NCBI GenBank assembly: GCA_024180945.1
Contig: JAKSGN010000041.1
Location: 1,674,001-1,738,000, forward strand
DNA from: Macrophomina tecta
Taxonomy: Eukaryota; Ascomycota; Dothideomycetes; Botryosphaeriales; Botryosphaeriaceae
Length of the DNA stretch: 64,000 nt
Reading direction: 5' to 3'
Shown: positions 23,162-35,046 of the stretch, piece by piece
How the letters are laid out: every line of letters begins with the position of its first letter
Position numbering within the stretch: the first letter of the stretch is position 1
Made by a program: the position numbers and the translations under genes
The notes under the pieces: model-generated
Seen by the model: the letters and a program-made list of their open reading frames with translations, nothing else
Told to the model about the DNA's origin: nothing
The model's database searches: none

Positions 23162-26100
23162 GTCAGACGTCGAGGCCGTGGGCTGGGGATCAAGTCAATT
23201 GCAAGGAACAGTTGCCGGATGAAGCAGGCGAACGTCCCCTGCCGAAGCCCTATTTTCCACGTGTCGAATGCAAGAGGGAAAGGGCAGAAGCGGATACTCT
23301 CGACTATGGAGAAACGCCCCTTGAGACGGACAGACGACGTCCGTCCGGCGGCGAACAGATGGATGATGCGATGCTGCTGCTGGTCGGGACGGGACTCTCT
23401 CCGTGTTCTTTCTAGTCCTTTGCGTCAAGTCGCAGGCCAAGCTTAGAATCAGATCAGCGCTAGAAGCAAGAGAGAAGGGCCTGAGAAATGGCTGGGTTGG
23501 CTGGGTTCTGCCGGCAGTCCCAGAGCCACTGCAACTACGACAGCACAAGCCAACGTGCGATCGTGTGGAGAGAGTTGGGAGTGAAGAGACGCAGATATGC
23601 TCCCGTTGCATGCAGCAGGGGAGAGGGCAACGATGAGATGAAACGACAGTGGACGTCTGCCAGAAAGTCGACGGCATGGGATGCAACCCCGGCCGCCACA
23701 ATATCGCCACTCGATATCGGTCCCCCGGCAGAAAGCGGTGCAGTCAGCGAGCAGCGGCAGGCAGCATTGCAGATGCACTCGCGCGCTATGAGAAGCTGTA
23801 GGAACCGAGACGGAGGCGAGCGCGCGACCGCTCCGGCTGCTGTGCATATGTGCAAAGCCGAATTTATCCGTAAACTGCCAGAGGGAGAGCGAGCGCTCTC
23901 CAATCATGCTCCCCAACTCTATCAGAAGAAGCCCAGGAGCGAGTCTGAAGTTGCTGCGCGTGGCGCTGCGAAAGACTCACAAGCCAGGCTCCAGACCATT
24001 GGCGTAGGGAGGGAACCAGCCAGATGGGAGCACCGTCCGGATGACTTTTGGGGGGGCGCGCTCGCGATGCTCACTAAGCAAGCCATTGATCACGCCCATT
24101 ATCGTCGTCGTCATCACCCCTTCTCCGCCGTTGTACCTCGCGTGCTACGCCGTGATGTAAGTGTCGAGGGACAAGACGAAGGCGCAGCACCGTCAGCGCC
24201 ATTGCCAATGTGCGCTCGGACTGGGGTCGCGTTGGGTCGCGGCGGCGGCTGCAGCAAACGGCTTCGCATTGAGCATGCGAGCGCGCCAGCGAGGGGAGAA
24301 AACGCCCGTTGTTCGTATGCGCATAACGCCCCCCGAGGAGAAACAAAGCAGCACCGTGCCAACCTGCCATTCTGCTCTTCTGCGCTCGTCACTGCCTGCC
24401 CCGCCGCACGCCGCAGCCGCCGCCGCCGCCGCCATCGTCGCTTGAGCTTCCCGTTGCTCCCCAACTGCAGAAAGCCGGCCGAGCGAAGCGGCGTGGCGCG
24501 CAAGGCGCAAAGGGAGGCCATCCCGGCGGCTCCGACCGAAAAGCACGGTGCCATGTCGCAAGCAAGCCGCAGTCACCAGCAACTCCATCACCGCGCCATC
24601 CCCGTCGACGGTGGAAAATAAGCCGAACGAGTGGCCGGCTGGCCGAGGCTTCTGCCTCCGAAAACGAAGAGCCGGCTCCAGACACGCTCGGATACGGCGT
24701 CTTGCCGAACAACCACCCGCCCCCTCCAATCAGCGCGCACAGGAAACGTCTCACCAGCAAGGCAGGGGGAGCAGCAAGGAAGGGAAGGGGGGTGCAAAAC
24801 GACCGTCTTCCCCACAGCGCCGGCCCCGAAGGAATGTGACGAGATATCTAGCACTGCATAAGGCTTAGACTCCAGCTGCCAGCCGGCTCGATTTTTAAGC
24901 GCGGCGGCGCACAACTCAATTGCAAGTAATGCCGTGCTTAGGCGGAGAAAGGGCGCCAAAGCTTAGAGGAAGCAGCCATGCCCTCCTTGGCGGCTGGCTC
25001 GCCGCGCGAGCCAAATGGAAGAAACTGGAATGATGCGCACGAGGCGTGCGGGGCCGCCTGGATACAAACTGCACGGGGTTGCTTCAATGTAAGATAGATA
25101 GTGGATGATGCTTCAATCGTACGATTGACCCTTCAGATTTCCCAACCCGGCGCCATCGGCCCATGTCTTAGCTCTCCTCTATCTTCTCCAGCAGCAAATA
25201 GTCATAGTCCGGCGCGTCCCTAGTGTATGAGAAGATCAGACGTGGAGAGGCGCAGCCGCCCGACCAGGCAGGGGCGGGCTGATCACGGAGCAGCCATGAC
25301 GAGAGCGATGATGGGCTTGCCCCCTTCTCGAACCGAAAACCCTTGCCCTCCTCTGGGCAGTGCCGCCGCCGCCCATCCTCGTGAGCGATAGACACGAAGT
25401 GGCGGAAATATTGCGTGGCGCGCTGAGCTAAATTGGACTGGGGGACGCGCGAACTTGCGCACAACGAGTAAAACCGTTCATGGTCCCGTGGACATGGACA
25501 TGGGATCCGCATTGATGATCTTCACCCTAATCCATCCGTCGGCCCGCAAAGGCAGTTGGCGTAGCAGGGCAAGCTCTGCGAGCAAGCGAGGCTGTCAAAT
25601 TATCAAACCAGAAAAGCCTATCGATCCTATTTCATGGAGAGCCGCTGCAGATCAGTCCGAAACCGCCTTGGCCTGCTGTGTGATTGATGGAATCTTTGAT
25701 TTGATTGAACTTGGATTGCCATGGGCCGAAATGTAAACTGCCGGTGCTCCACTGCCGAATTGCCCATCCCCGACGCTCGACAGATGCTCCAAACTCATCG
25801 CCAGAATCTTTCATGAGAATAGGCCCGAAAGCAGAAAGCCTAGGTGTACGAAGCGAAGAGAGAACGGATGAGCAATGAGCCGTGGTCTGATTCCCTGCAC
25901 GGGACCCAGGCAATCCACGGCCCAAGCCGCCCGGAGGGTTATTAGTGTTATTAAAGAATTGTACCGAGAATCGAAGACGGCAACAGCGCGGACGTGTCGA
26001 GAAGCCAAGAATGTGTATCCCTATTGTTTCGCGGCGTGGGAAGGGGCCCTTGACATCCTTCCCGTCCAAGGAAAAAGAAGTGAGAAAAAAATAGAGGGAG

Positions 26101-26673
26101 TTTTCCGCCAGCATTATGCAGATGTATGATGCGCAGCACACAAGCCTCCGACTTTCTCCTCTCTCCTCTCTCTCCGTGCTTTGCGTAGTATACAGGGTAT
26201 GAGAAGGGGGGGAAAAGACAACGGGGTGGGGGAGAGTGCTCAAAATCAGATTCAAGAGTGATGGTAGACGAAAATGAAATCAAGGAAACAAGCCAACGGT
26301 CCATTTTAAAACGCACAAAGATGTAACCAAACATGCCCGAAAAGAGTTGCTGACCTCCCCAAGCCGTGCAAGTCACATCGAAGAAGACATGTTGTCGGAG
26401 AGAACGCCTTGTTGTATCCGCTATAACCCCAAAACCTTGTGAAGCCGATCCAAGTCTGAGAATGCTGCATGTTGCCGAATCCATGTCAATTTGCGTGTAA
26501 TGCGTGAGGTTCGTTGACGAGAGCGGGAGCCTGTGGAAGCTGGCGGCGAAAAAGGTACCTGCCTGATTGCATATCTTTTCCATAGAAAGCACCATCCATC
26601 TGTGCAGAGCGTGAATAGAAGCACAAAGAGACAAGCCGCAAAAAGGAATCAATGGAGAGACAAACAGATGAGG

Positions 26674-28915
26674 TTAGAACCCTTGCCAGTTCTGCTGCGC
26701 CTGTTGAGGGGGCCCTTGAGACCACCCTTGCATACCAGGCTGTTGTCCTGCCGTAGTTTGGTGAACGTTGAAGTGCTGAGGACTTGGACTTGGCTGGTAG
26801 GGATTGCCACCCATGTTCCTGTAAGCAGGGTTCATGCCGCCCATAGTGGAGTAACCCATTGGGCCTCCGTGCATCGACCCGCTGCTTTGAGGGTGATGCA
26901 TTTGAGGGGGTGCATGCAAAGGCGACGGTTGCGGATGCGGCGATTGCTGCTGACCGAACTGCTGCATGTTGTGGTGCTGCTGCGACAACGGCGATGGCTG
27001 CGGCTGTGGTGGAGGCCACATTTGGTTCTGCGGATAGCCATAAGGGCTTGGCTGGCTCGGGCCGCCCGCCGGACCCATGTTCATGCTTGGCGAGCGGTGT
27101 TGCAGGTGAGGAGGCTGATGCATCGGGCGCATCGGTGTTTGGACCATAGTATTTGGTGCGTGCGAGGCCTGCGAGTATGGCTGCTGAGGCGTCATCATCT
27201 GCGACGGTCCTTGCTGAGCGTGAGCCGGCATGTTTTGCGGCTGTCCAGCCAACATCCCTGCGTTGGCGTTTGGCCGGGGGGAAGGGAGACCCTGCTGAGC
27301 CGCCTGAATACCCTCACCCTCCACTGGAGGTTGGCGCTGATGGTTTGCAAGAACAGGCTCGTGTGGTCTCTTCCAATACTCATCCATGTAGTTGCTGCGC
27401 ACTGTCCGCTGCCCGCTGAGACTTTTGTTGTATTCTGCCGCATGAGCAGCCTGGTTCAGTATTTCAGCGGCCGTGCTTGGCGCCATCCGGCCTTCGTATG
27501 CTGGCCCGGAAATTTCGTGTCTGGGGCGTTGAAGGCCGCCAAAGTCCCTCGCGCGCAAGTCATCGGCAGGGGCGAGATTGATCATGGGCAAAGGACCTAG
27601 AGTTCCGGGGCTGACACCGGGAGGTACGTCCAACTGGCCTGGGCCGTTGCTGTAGATGATTTCTCCGTGGGGCAGGGCCGTTAAAGCATGGCTGTTTGCC
27701 TCTGCTGCTGCTGCTTCCCTTTGCCGTGCTGCACCTGGCCGTTTCTCGCCTGCAGGGTCATCTTCGGTGAAGCCTTGCTTCCTTGCCTTGCTTTCCCAGT
27801 AGTCATCTCTCACGCGTCTGCCGTTGACGATGAGCCTGCTGCCAAACTGGCGGAACATGGACCTGGCGGTGACGATAGCGATTTGCCTGGAGCGGTAAGA
27901 ATATGGTAAGATTTCCTGATGGATAAGATCGTCCTTTTCGGCCTGTGTGGCGATGATTTTGTACAGTGACCTGTTCTTGTTGAAGAGTAGATATGAGTCT
28001 CGGTATCCTAATACCCGTGCGCATTCCGTGGCGAGCATGAAGAGCTTGTCGCCTCTATTGGGAACGAAGAATGTGCGGCAGCGGTATTCTCTGCCGTCTA
28101 ACGGATGGCCAGTGGGCGTAACCTTCTTCTCCCCGGCCTCATCGAACTCACGCGGTATGTACTCATCGCCTTCGGGATTAAGCTGGTCGGTCGTGTGGTC
28201 TCTAACTGTCGGCAATGCCTTTAGTACCGTGTTTTTCGTGGGAGTGGACTTCGGGGGTGATGATTGAGGTGGTGATGTTTGCGGTAGAGACTGGGACTTG
28301 AGCTGCGGTGTTTGAACCGGACCAGGCGCGGGCTGCGTCGCCTGCGGTTGCACAGACAAAGGGCTTTCAGACACTCGTGACTTTGGCGGTCTCCCGCGCT
28401 TCCTTGGCTTGGAGTCGTCTGATGATCGCGGCGACGTTAGCGAACTTTCAGGTTCAACCGCACACACAGCAACGCAATGAAAAATCGACGCACCTTCGTC
28501 TCCTCGCTCAGTCACGTAGACATCTTCCGCATGCTCCGGCGAGCGGCTACGTTTTATGCCGCGAGGACTTGGCTGAGGGGCGATGCTGGAGGTGGAACCA
28601 GACAACACTGCATTAGACAACAGGCGTTAGCCAGACTGATCAAGGAGTGAAATGCGACGACAGCCATGGCGAGCACCGTCGCGCGACAGGGCAGGGTGGC
28701 GACGCGGAGGAACGTGGGCAGAAAAGACGCGCCTGACGCGCTCGCGGTGCGCGGTGCGGGCGGCGCAAACGGCGGGGGGGGGGCGAAGGGAAGTACGCAC
28801 TACCTGCTGAGTTGAGAGCAGCGGGGTTTATTGTACCGGACGGATCCATTATGCTTCCTCCAATGCCGCCGTTCAAGGACGCCGAGACAGGGAGATGCGA
28901 GGTGGTTGAGTACAT
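26674..28915 (-). CDS. Chromatin remodelling complex subunit RSC7/Swp82-like
   Basis: Three exons on the minus strand: 28915-28804, 28607-28494 and 28418-26674, giving 656 residues. An AT-hook-like RKRGRPPKSR lies near residue 75. The conserved Rsc7/Swp82 domain spans about 175-285 (TPTGHPLDGREYRCRTF, LATECARVLGYRDSYLLF, RQFGSRLIVNGRRVRDDYW). The last 250 residues are Gln/Pro/His/Met-rich low complexity ending QNWQGF. Family members are shared accessory subunits of RSC and SWI/SNF nucleosome remodellers in the nucleus. The body frame lacks an ATG, so a 196-nt intron (GTAGTG...TAATGCAG) links it to the upstream exon. The 75-nt second intron has a CTAAC branch and contains no in-frame stop, so retention would add residues without frame loss. 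The start is the first in-frame ATG (MYSTTSH); ATG at 28849 (MDPSG) is an alternative. Confidence 0.9.
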
Positions 28916-31900
28916 GGACGGAGGTCGGAATCGCAATTACTTGGCGGCGGCGGCGTTTCAAGCGGCGCTGCGCGCGGACGTGCGCTGAGTCGAGCGAGCG
29001 GGCAAGCCGTTCAGGCGAAGCGTTGGCGGCAGCAGTAGCAGCAGCAGCAGCAGCAGCAACGGCGTCGCGGTCGGCAGGCGCTTCGCATTCGAGGCCGGAG
29101 TCGTCGAGGTTCGGAGCTTGGAGCGCGACGGCAGCTGAGAGGCCACTACGACACGGTGCAGACGGGTTTGGGGCGCGCTGCACGATCCCGGAGCATCGAG
29201 ATATCGATCTCTCTGCTCCAACCCTGCTGGACCCACGGACCCTGAAGCTCGGGAGCGGCAAGAATGGGGAGGCGGCGGTGTGCGGGCCTTGGGCGCTGCG
29301 AGGTGGTCGTTGGCTGGTCGAAGATGCAAGGTTCGCCGAAGGAGTTTGCGAAGTGCCACAGAGGCGAAGCGAACAGCTGCTCCGCGCGCGGGCAATGATG
29401 CAACTGGGCTGCCAAGCCGCGTGTTAAACGTCGACGGCTGCGGCTTGGGGGGGGGCGCGTCAAGACTCACGCTCGTCGGGGAAGGCCTGCAGCGCAGAGG
29501 GCTGCCGGATGGTTTGTGGGCGCGACACCTGCAGCGTGCCCGTGGCCGGCCGGGATGGCGAGGCCTGCCTGCGCGCTGACTGCTGGCGCTGGCGGGCGTG
29601 GGCGCGGGCAGACGGAGCAATCTCCGAGGCTTGCGGGGCGGGCGGGTGGAGGACTGGACTGGATGCTGGAGCGCGCGGCGCGCTGCGCTGCGCTGGGGGG
29701 CTATGGCGCACTCAAATGGAGCTGCTGCTGGCGGCTCTCAGCGCGGCGGCACCACGGGTGCGGGAACTTGGTGGCAGCGAGCTTGGCCGTGAGGCAATAT
29801 GTAGCTGCCTGCGCTGCGGCTAATGGCGCGACTCGGAGGCCTTGCTGAAGAGCGAACAGCCGGCGCGGCGGGCCCTGGTGCGGTGGGTGCGGGAAGTGCG
29901 GCGGCCGGCTCCAGAGCAGTGTCGCAAGGGCAAGGGCGGGCGCGGGCGGGCGCGTAGCTGGGGCTGGGGTGCTGGGCCTGGGACTGGGACTGGGAGCTGG
30001 GATGCCTGCGGGCGTTCCGACAGCACGCGGACACGGGCCCAAACGGCGTGGGCGGGCGGAAGCAAGCGAGCGAGCGGGCGGGCGAGCAGCGCGAGGAGCC
30101 TGTGCCCGTGATCGCGCCGCGAGGGTGTGTCGAGCCGACGCGGGCAGCAGGCGGGTGTGCGAGTGCTTAAGTCTCAGCTGCCCGGGGAATGCAGCAGGCA
30201 GGCCGCAGGATTCGTCAAGAGCGCGACGCCAGATGACCTGCAGCGCGGCATGATGGGCGAGGCTGCAGGCGCGCCGGCCAGCCGTATCGGAATCGCTGCG
30301 CTCGCGGCCAAGAGCGCATACATGCCTTGGAGCGTGCAGGTGCAGCGCCATGAGGGGTTCAGCGCGCCGGGCAAATCACGGCGGCCCAGCCCGACAGGAT
30401 TCACGCTTTGGTCAGGCTTATTGCCTGATGCCACGCCTGAAGCTCCCAAAGCAGCACAGCGACCGTCCGCGCCTGCTCAGCCTGGCAGCGTCGCCTCCGT
30501 TTGTAAGCTGCTAAGCGCAAGCCATGCGGAAGCATGGATCGGTCGCCGACACGAGAGATCGGCCGCCGTGCCCGTGGCTAAGCTGCCTTCAGACGGGCGC
30601 GTGCAAACTGCACGGCGGTGATCTACCGTCGGCGGCCGGTGTGCGAGTCGTGCTGCGATCTTGCATCTGCTCCCGCCCGCAGCCAAGCCACAAACTCAAG
30701 CCATTTCCGCCACCCTGTGCCCGGCCTCTAGTGCGCTTCTGCTGGTGCTGCCGCTGCTTGCTCGCTGCTGCTCCACGCCGTGGTCGTGCGGCCCTGGCGC
30801 CGGGCAATGGCACTCCTCGCTGGCGCGCATTCTGGACACTTGCGGTCAGCGGTGCCGGAGCCCGGGGCAGCGGGGCGTGGAGCCCGTCTCCTCGCGTCGT
30901 CTGAAGGTCGAGGTCAAAGAGAGAAGAGAGTAGAGGCGGCCCAAGCGCGACGCCGCGCGGGCAGAGACCCTGCAGCTCAAGGGCACCCCATGACACTCGG
31001 CCAATGGGACCGCTGATGCCATGACTGCTCTATCCGCCGTCCTTGTGACTCCTCGATGCAATTACAATGGAGCTCTGATAAGGAGCAGCATACGAACAAC
31101 ATCACCCCCGGCCCCCCCGGCGTGCCCGCTTCTTCATGCCTTCATGCAGTCCCCGCCAGAGGACACGCTCGAAACGCCGACGCCGGTCCCGCCTGCATGA
31201 GCATGAGTATGGCAGCGAGCATGGGGCGTTCAGTCATCGATTGTCCCGCCGCGCGCTAATATGTATGTAAAATCCACTCGCGCCCGGGAAGGAATCTCGA
31301 GGTCATCTGACCCGTCCTGTCGGATTTCCGGCGCGACTGAACACCGCTGGCGAGGGGAATGGAGCAAACGTCATGGTGCGAAGCCTTTCCCGAGTTGTCA
31401 TCTCCAGTCCCGGCTACCGGGGAAAACGCTGCTCGCACAAAACGGCCCTCGCGAGCCTGCGTCCACTGACCATCCAGGAATCGATCAAGCACTTGCTGTC
31501 TCGGGCCTCGTCGCACAGGACGAAGCGGTGAAGTTGCAGCCTTTGACCGCCGTGAACCTCGACGTGCAGTAGCCCCGGCAGGGAAGAGCACCGCCAGCCT
31601 TGCTCCAGCCCTTGCCCAACACTCTGCTCTCTGCACGCCTATCGCGAGAGAGATATTGCGTCCCCGGACGTCTGAGCAGATGCCTGGGCAGATCTTCTTC
31701 TCGCTCGGTTGCACTTCTGCAAGCACCAAGCCTGCAAGACCCACGCGGCCAGTGCTTGCTATCACCCGCGTCGAAGGAAAACAGCAATGTAGCACCGAAA
31801 CCTGCCTACCTTGGCATTAGGGATGTAACACCGGACCTAGCTTGAGACTCAGCGAAGCATATAGGCCCAATATCCCCTAGCGCCGTGTCAGCGGCAGTGC

Positions 31901-33940
31901 CTTGCAAGTGTACTCCAGTCGCGGGTGCCCTGCATACTAAGTCAGCAGCACCGGCCGCCCATGGCCTGGGTCCGCCTCGCTCGCCGTACGATCCGATTAG
32001 TTTTGCACCCAGCTGCTCCCCTCTGCAAGGCCTGGCCCTCTTGCGAGACCTATGCCATCTCCACAGCGCCGATGGATAGCCCGGGCAGGCATCTCGGTGG
32101 AGATCTCAATCGCGCGGTTAGCACGTGAGACAGAAGTTGCACGAAGCGCTCTGACCACAGCCAGTAGCAACGTTTGCCCCACAGACAAGGGCTGTCAACG
32201 CCTTGTTGGCGATCGCGGGTACCCAAGAATTGACACCGCCTCGTTCTGCGGCCAGGAGTCAGAGGATTGTGGGTCCGAAACGGGCACTACGCTCGTATGA
32301 AGGATCTATGAGGAATATCAGCGGCAGCAGCCTGGCCCGGTGGATCTTGATTGCCGCCAGAGGACACGAGCTCATGACGACGAGAGAGCCTGGACACCGA
32401 CCGCACGACGAGGTCGCACTGCTACGGGCCGAAACCGCGCGCCACTGGGTCCATATGCCCGATGCACGCCGTCAGTATGCGGGCGCATCTTTGATTAATA
32501 AAATCTATCTCAAAAAGCTGCGGTTAAAGTGACGTTTGTATAGTAGAGAGAAAGCGAGTCCCGGTATACTGGAAGACCTGCCACAGCCAGACGATGGGCC
32601 AATCGCGTCAAGCCAGCCCGATCCGCAGGACTCAGGTATTACATCCATCGGCGGTGCCTGTCATGGTGCGCAACATCCCCATCGCGTCTCGAGCTTGGCA
32701 AAACTAGTCTCTCGTTCTGACCGGTGGAATTAGAGTGCAGTGCTACTGCGGCCGACGATCTTTCCTGCAGACGGCTGCATGCAGAACGTTGAGAGGTGAT
32801 TGCTCGCGGCGTACTCTGTGGGGCCAGAAACAGCGGGACTGCCCAAGGCAGTGTGCCTTGTCTCAATGAGGCAATCATGGTCAGGCGGAGTCTCGCTTCT
32901 TTGGATCTGTTAGCAGCACTCCGAAGACGCGATGAAAAGCGGCAGACGTTACACTCGTATGATTGATTGATTGATCGCCGTGCATGCGTATGACGTACCA
33001 TGCAGCTGTCGAAACGCCAGGCGGCAATTTGCATAGCATGCCAGTCGATGCGTGGAGAACATTGTACGACTTCCACCGAGTCTGTTCTAGACAAATGTAA
33101 CAATTGGCGCAAAGAGACGTGCGGGCTTGCACCATCCGTCAAGAACTAAATGTGCCGGAGAGCCAATAAGGCCCACGCTCGGGGAAGCGCTTACGCTCTG
33201 CGTGGTAAACGTGGCAAGGAACGCTTTTGCTATGCTCCTCATTCACTGCGAGCGAGTATCTTTTGATGATCTGTGATGAACAACGAGCATTACTACCATT
33301 CCTAATGTGTTCCTACAGCGAGCTGAGGGGCGTGAAGTTGACCTGTCAGTCTCGGTACAGCAAGATAGAGTCTCTACTACGAATGGGCAGCTTCAAGCCT
33401 TGGGCCCAAGCAAAATTGTTCGAATCACTCATGAATCTTTGCCCTTGGACAATTCCACTGCGAGTGAAACGGCGTATAGCTGCTCTCGACACATAGCAAG
33501 AGCTGAAGCTACTGTGGCCCTTATTGCGGATCTTGAGCTTGTACTTTTCCTCTCTCCCGACACCGTGGAGCAGCTTACGTGGGCTTCTAGAAGAGCATCG
33601 CTAGAAAAAGTGAATACGCAAATGGGACTTAAGTCATTGTGTGGCCGCAGATGTATTCGGCCCTGAAGACTCACAGATGGACAACGGCTCAGTTGCTCAA
33701 TGGAAATGGCGGCTAACCTCGCTTTAGGCCAGAGCAAACAGCAGTGTAGCAGCACTCACGGACATATCATCCTGGAGGAATGACAAAAGACGAATCTTAG
33801 CGAACGTAAATCCGCGTGTGTATAAGGTATCTATGCTTACAATGACCATTGTTGCTGCCTCAAAGCCAGTTTTGTGACACGATTGTTCCGGTCCCCTAAA
33901 CGCCGACCATGCCTATGAAGTCTGAAGGATGTAGAATAGT
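28916..33940. other. 5.0-kb stretch upstream of RSC7, no gene recognised
   Basis: The part to about 30.9 kb is very GC-rich with AGC and GCG runs and is likely promoter and leader of RSC7. From 31 to 33.9 kb composition is ordinary, with frames up to 180 codons on both strands, but none shows a domain or coherent exon structure. The SF3A2 3' UTR lies near 33.8-33.9 kb. Confidence 0.45.
29028..29059. repeat. AGC trinucleotide repeat upstream of RSC7
   Basis: A run of AGC units, interrupted once by AGT, lies 113-144 bp upstream of the chosen RSC7 start, probably within promoter or leader. Confidence 0.85.
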
Positions 33941-34718
33941 TTATCTCCTGGGGCCAGCGGGTGGTGCGGCCAGGCCTGGGACGCCGCTGTAGCGCTCCTC
34001 GCGCTCCGTCTTGAAGAGAATTTGGACCCAAAATTCCTTCTGGTCCTCGTCGTACCAGGTCCAATAGCGATTATCGCGGCGGTCAATCTCGCGAGCCTGT
34101 AGCTTGAAGCCACAGGTCTCGTACGGCTCAGCAGCGACCAGAAGGTACTGGAAATTCTTGTCCGGCTCCTCTACCTTCTGCTCAAAGGCGCTCATGAAGC
34201 GAACTTTCGGTGTGACATTGGGTGTGATCTCGGGATACTGCAGTTGGAAGAGCAGGCCATGTTGACGAGTGAGTGGATCGCGAATCTTAGTGATTTTGTA
34301 TCCGGGGCGGCCGATCTTCACGACGTTCTTCTTGACCTGGACGCCGCTGGCGCCCATACCGGGCATCAACTGATCTCTGTCCTTGCCTTCCTTCTGCTCG
34401 CGCGCAGCACGACGGGCAAGATTGGTCTGATGCTTGCGACCCTGAGTGTGGGCGAGGTAAGAGCCATCGTTCTGGTGAACAGTCAAGCACAGGCGACATT
34501 CGAAACTGCCAACGTGGTTCTTGAAGAAGTACGGGTCCTTGTCGAGGTCGATAGTCTCAAGCGCAAGCTTGCGAAGACGCTCACGGCGGTCAGCGTTGGT
34601 CACGGACGAGGAGGCGACACCTCCACCCCCGAACTTGGAGCCAGCGCGGTTCTGCGGGCGCTCGTCAGTATTGTCGTGGGTGAAGAGCGGATGTACTGTG
34701 GCTTGCCTGATAGTCCAT
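33941..34718 (-). CDS. Splicing factor 3A subunit 2 (SF3A2/Prp11)
   Basis: Two exons on the minus strand: 34718-34707 (ATG GAC TAT CAG) and 34651-33941, giving 240 residues that open MDYQNRAGSKFGGGG, as is usual for the family. The matrin-type zinc finger is intact: C56-x2-C59-x12-H72-x5-H78 within GSFECRLC and YLAHTQGRKH. The C-terminal half (VRFMSAFEQKVEEPDK, then YQYL-type and YWTWYDEDQKEFWVQILFK) is the conserved SF3A2 domain. The protein is part of the SF3a complex of U2 snRNP and acts in pre-spliceosome assembly in the nucleus. The 55-nt intron begins GCAAGC, not GT, and ends CCGCAG with a TACTGACG branch: a GC-AG intron. No GT donor reproduces the MDYQ-NRAGS junction. It is head to head with DIS3. 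Confidence 0.95.
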
Positions 34719-35046
34719 GACTGCTTCGTGGACAGGCTTGCGAAGGCGATTGCGCGCCTAGAATTGGTGGTGAGGCTGTGGATGGGCGAAGCGCGTTGCC
34801 GGAGTAGGAGCGCGACGCTGATGTTCAAAAGGTGTAGATTGATTGATGCGGCGAGCCAAAAGTGACGCTGCCTGGCCGCTCCCGATGCACGGACGTCTTG
34901 GCACGCAAACCGATGCAAACACCCTTCGTTCCAGAAAACTTCGGCCACGCCCTGCCCTTCACAACCTCACCCGCTCAGCCTGCGTCATCGCCGGAGTCAC
35001 TGTCTGTACCGCGCTCTCCACACAGCTAGTGCTCCTACTTGTCGCC
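34719..35046. promoter_or_regulatory. Bidirectional promoter, SF3A2 / DIS3
   Basis: 328 bp separate the start codons of two divergently transcribed RNA-processing genes. No TATA box is evident. Co-regulation of a splicing factor and the exosome nuclease is an inference from the arrangement only. Confidence 0.65.

Larger units (their letters stand above)
19572..26673. other. 7.1-kb gene-poor stretch between convergent genes
   Basis: Both neighbours end toward this interval, so it should hold only 3' UTRs, yet it is 7.1 kb long. I found no recognisable protein domain on either strand. The longest frame (23488-24621, plus) starts with ATG but has a composition rich in Arg, Ala, Ser and His and no motif. 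Simple repeats are frequent: A17 at 22039, T23 at 22156, a GA run at 22887-22915 and an ATC run at 23119-23161. An unannotated gene with many short exons or a long non-coding RNA cannot be excluded. Confidence 0.45.

Noticed and set aside
26533..27600. 355-codon plus-strand frame
   Set aside because: It is antisense to the Gln/Pro-rich tail of RSC7; the sense frame has conserved domains and introns.
33227..33666. Protein-like frames downstream of SF3A2
   Set aside because: No recognisable domain, no splice support, and two overlapping plus-strand frames look equally plausible.
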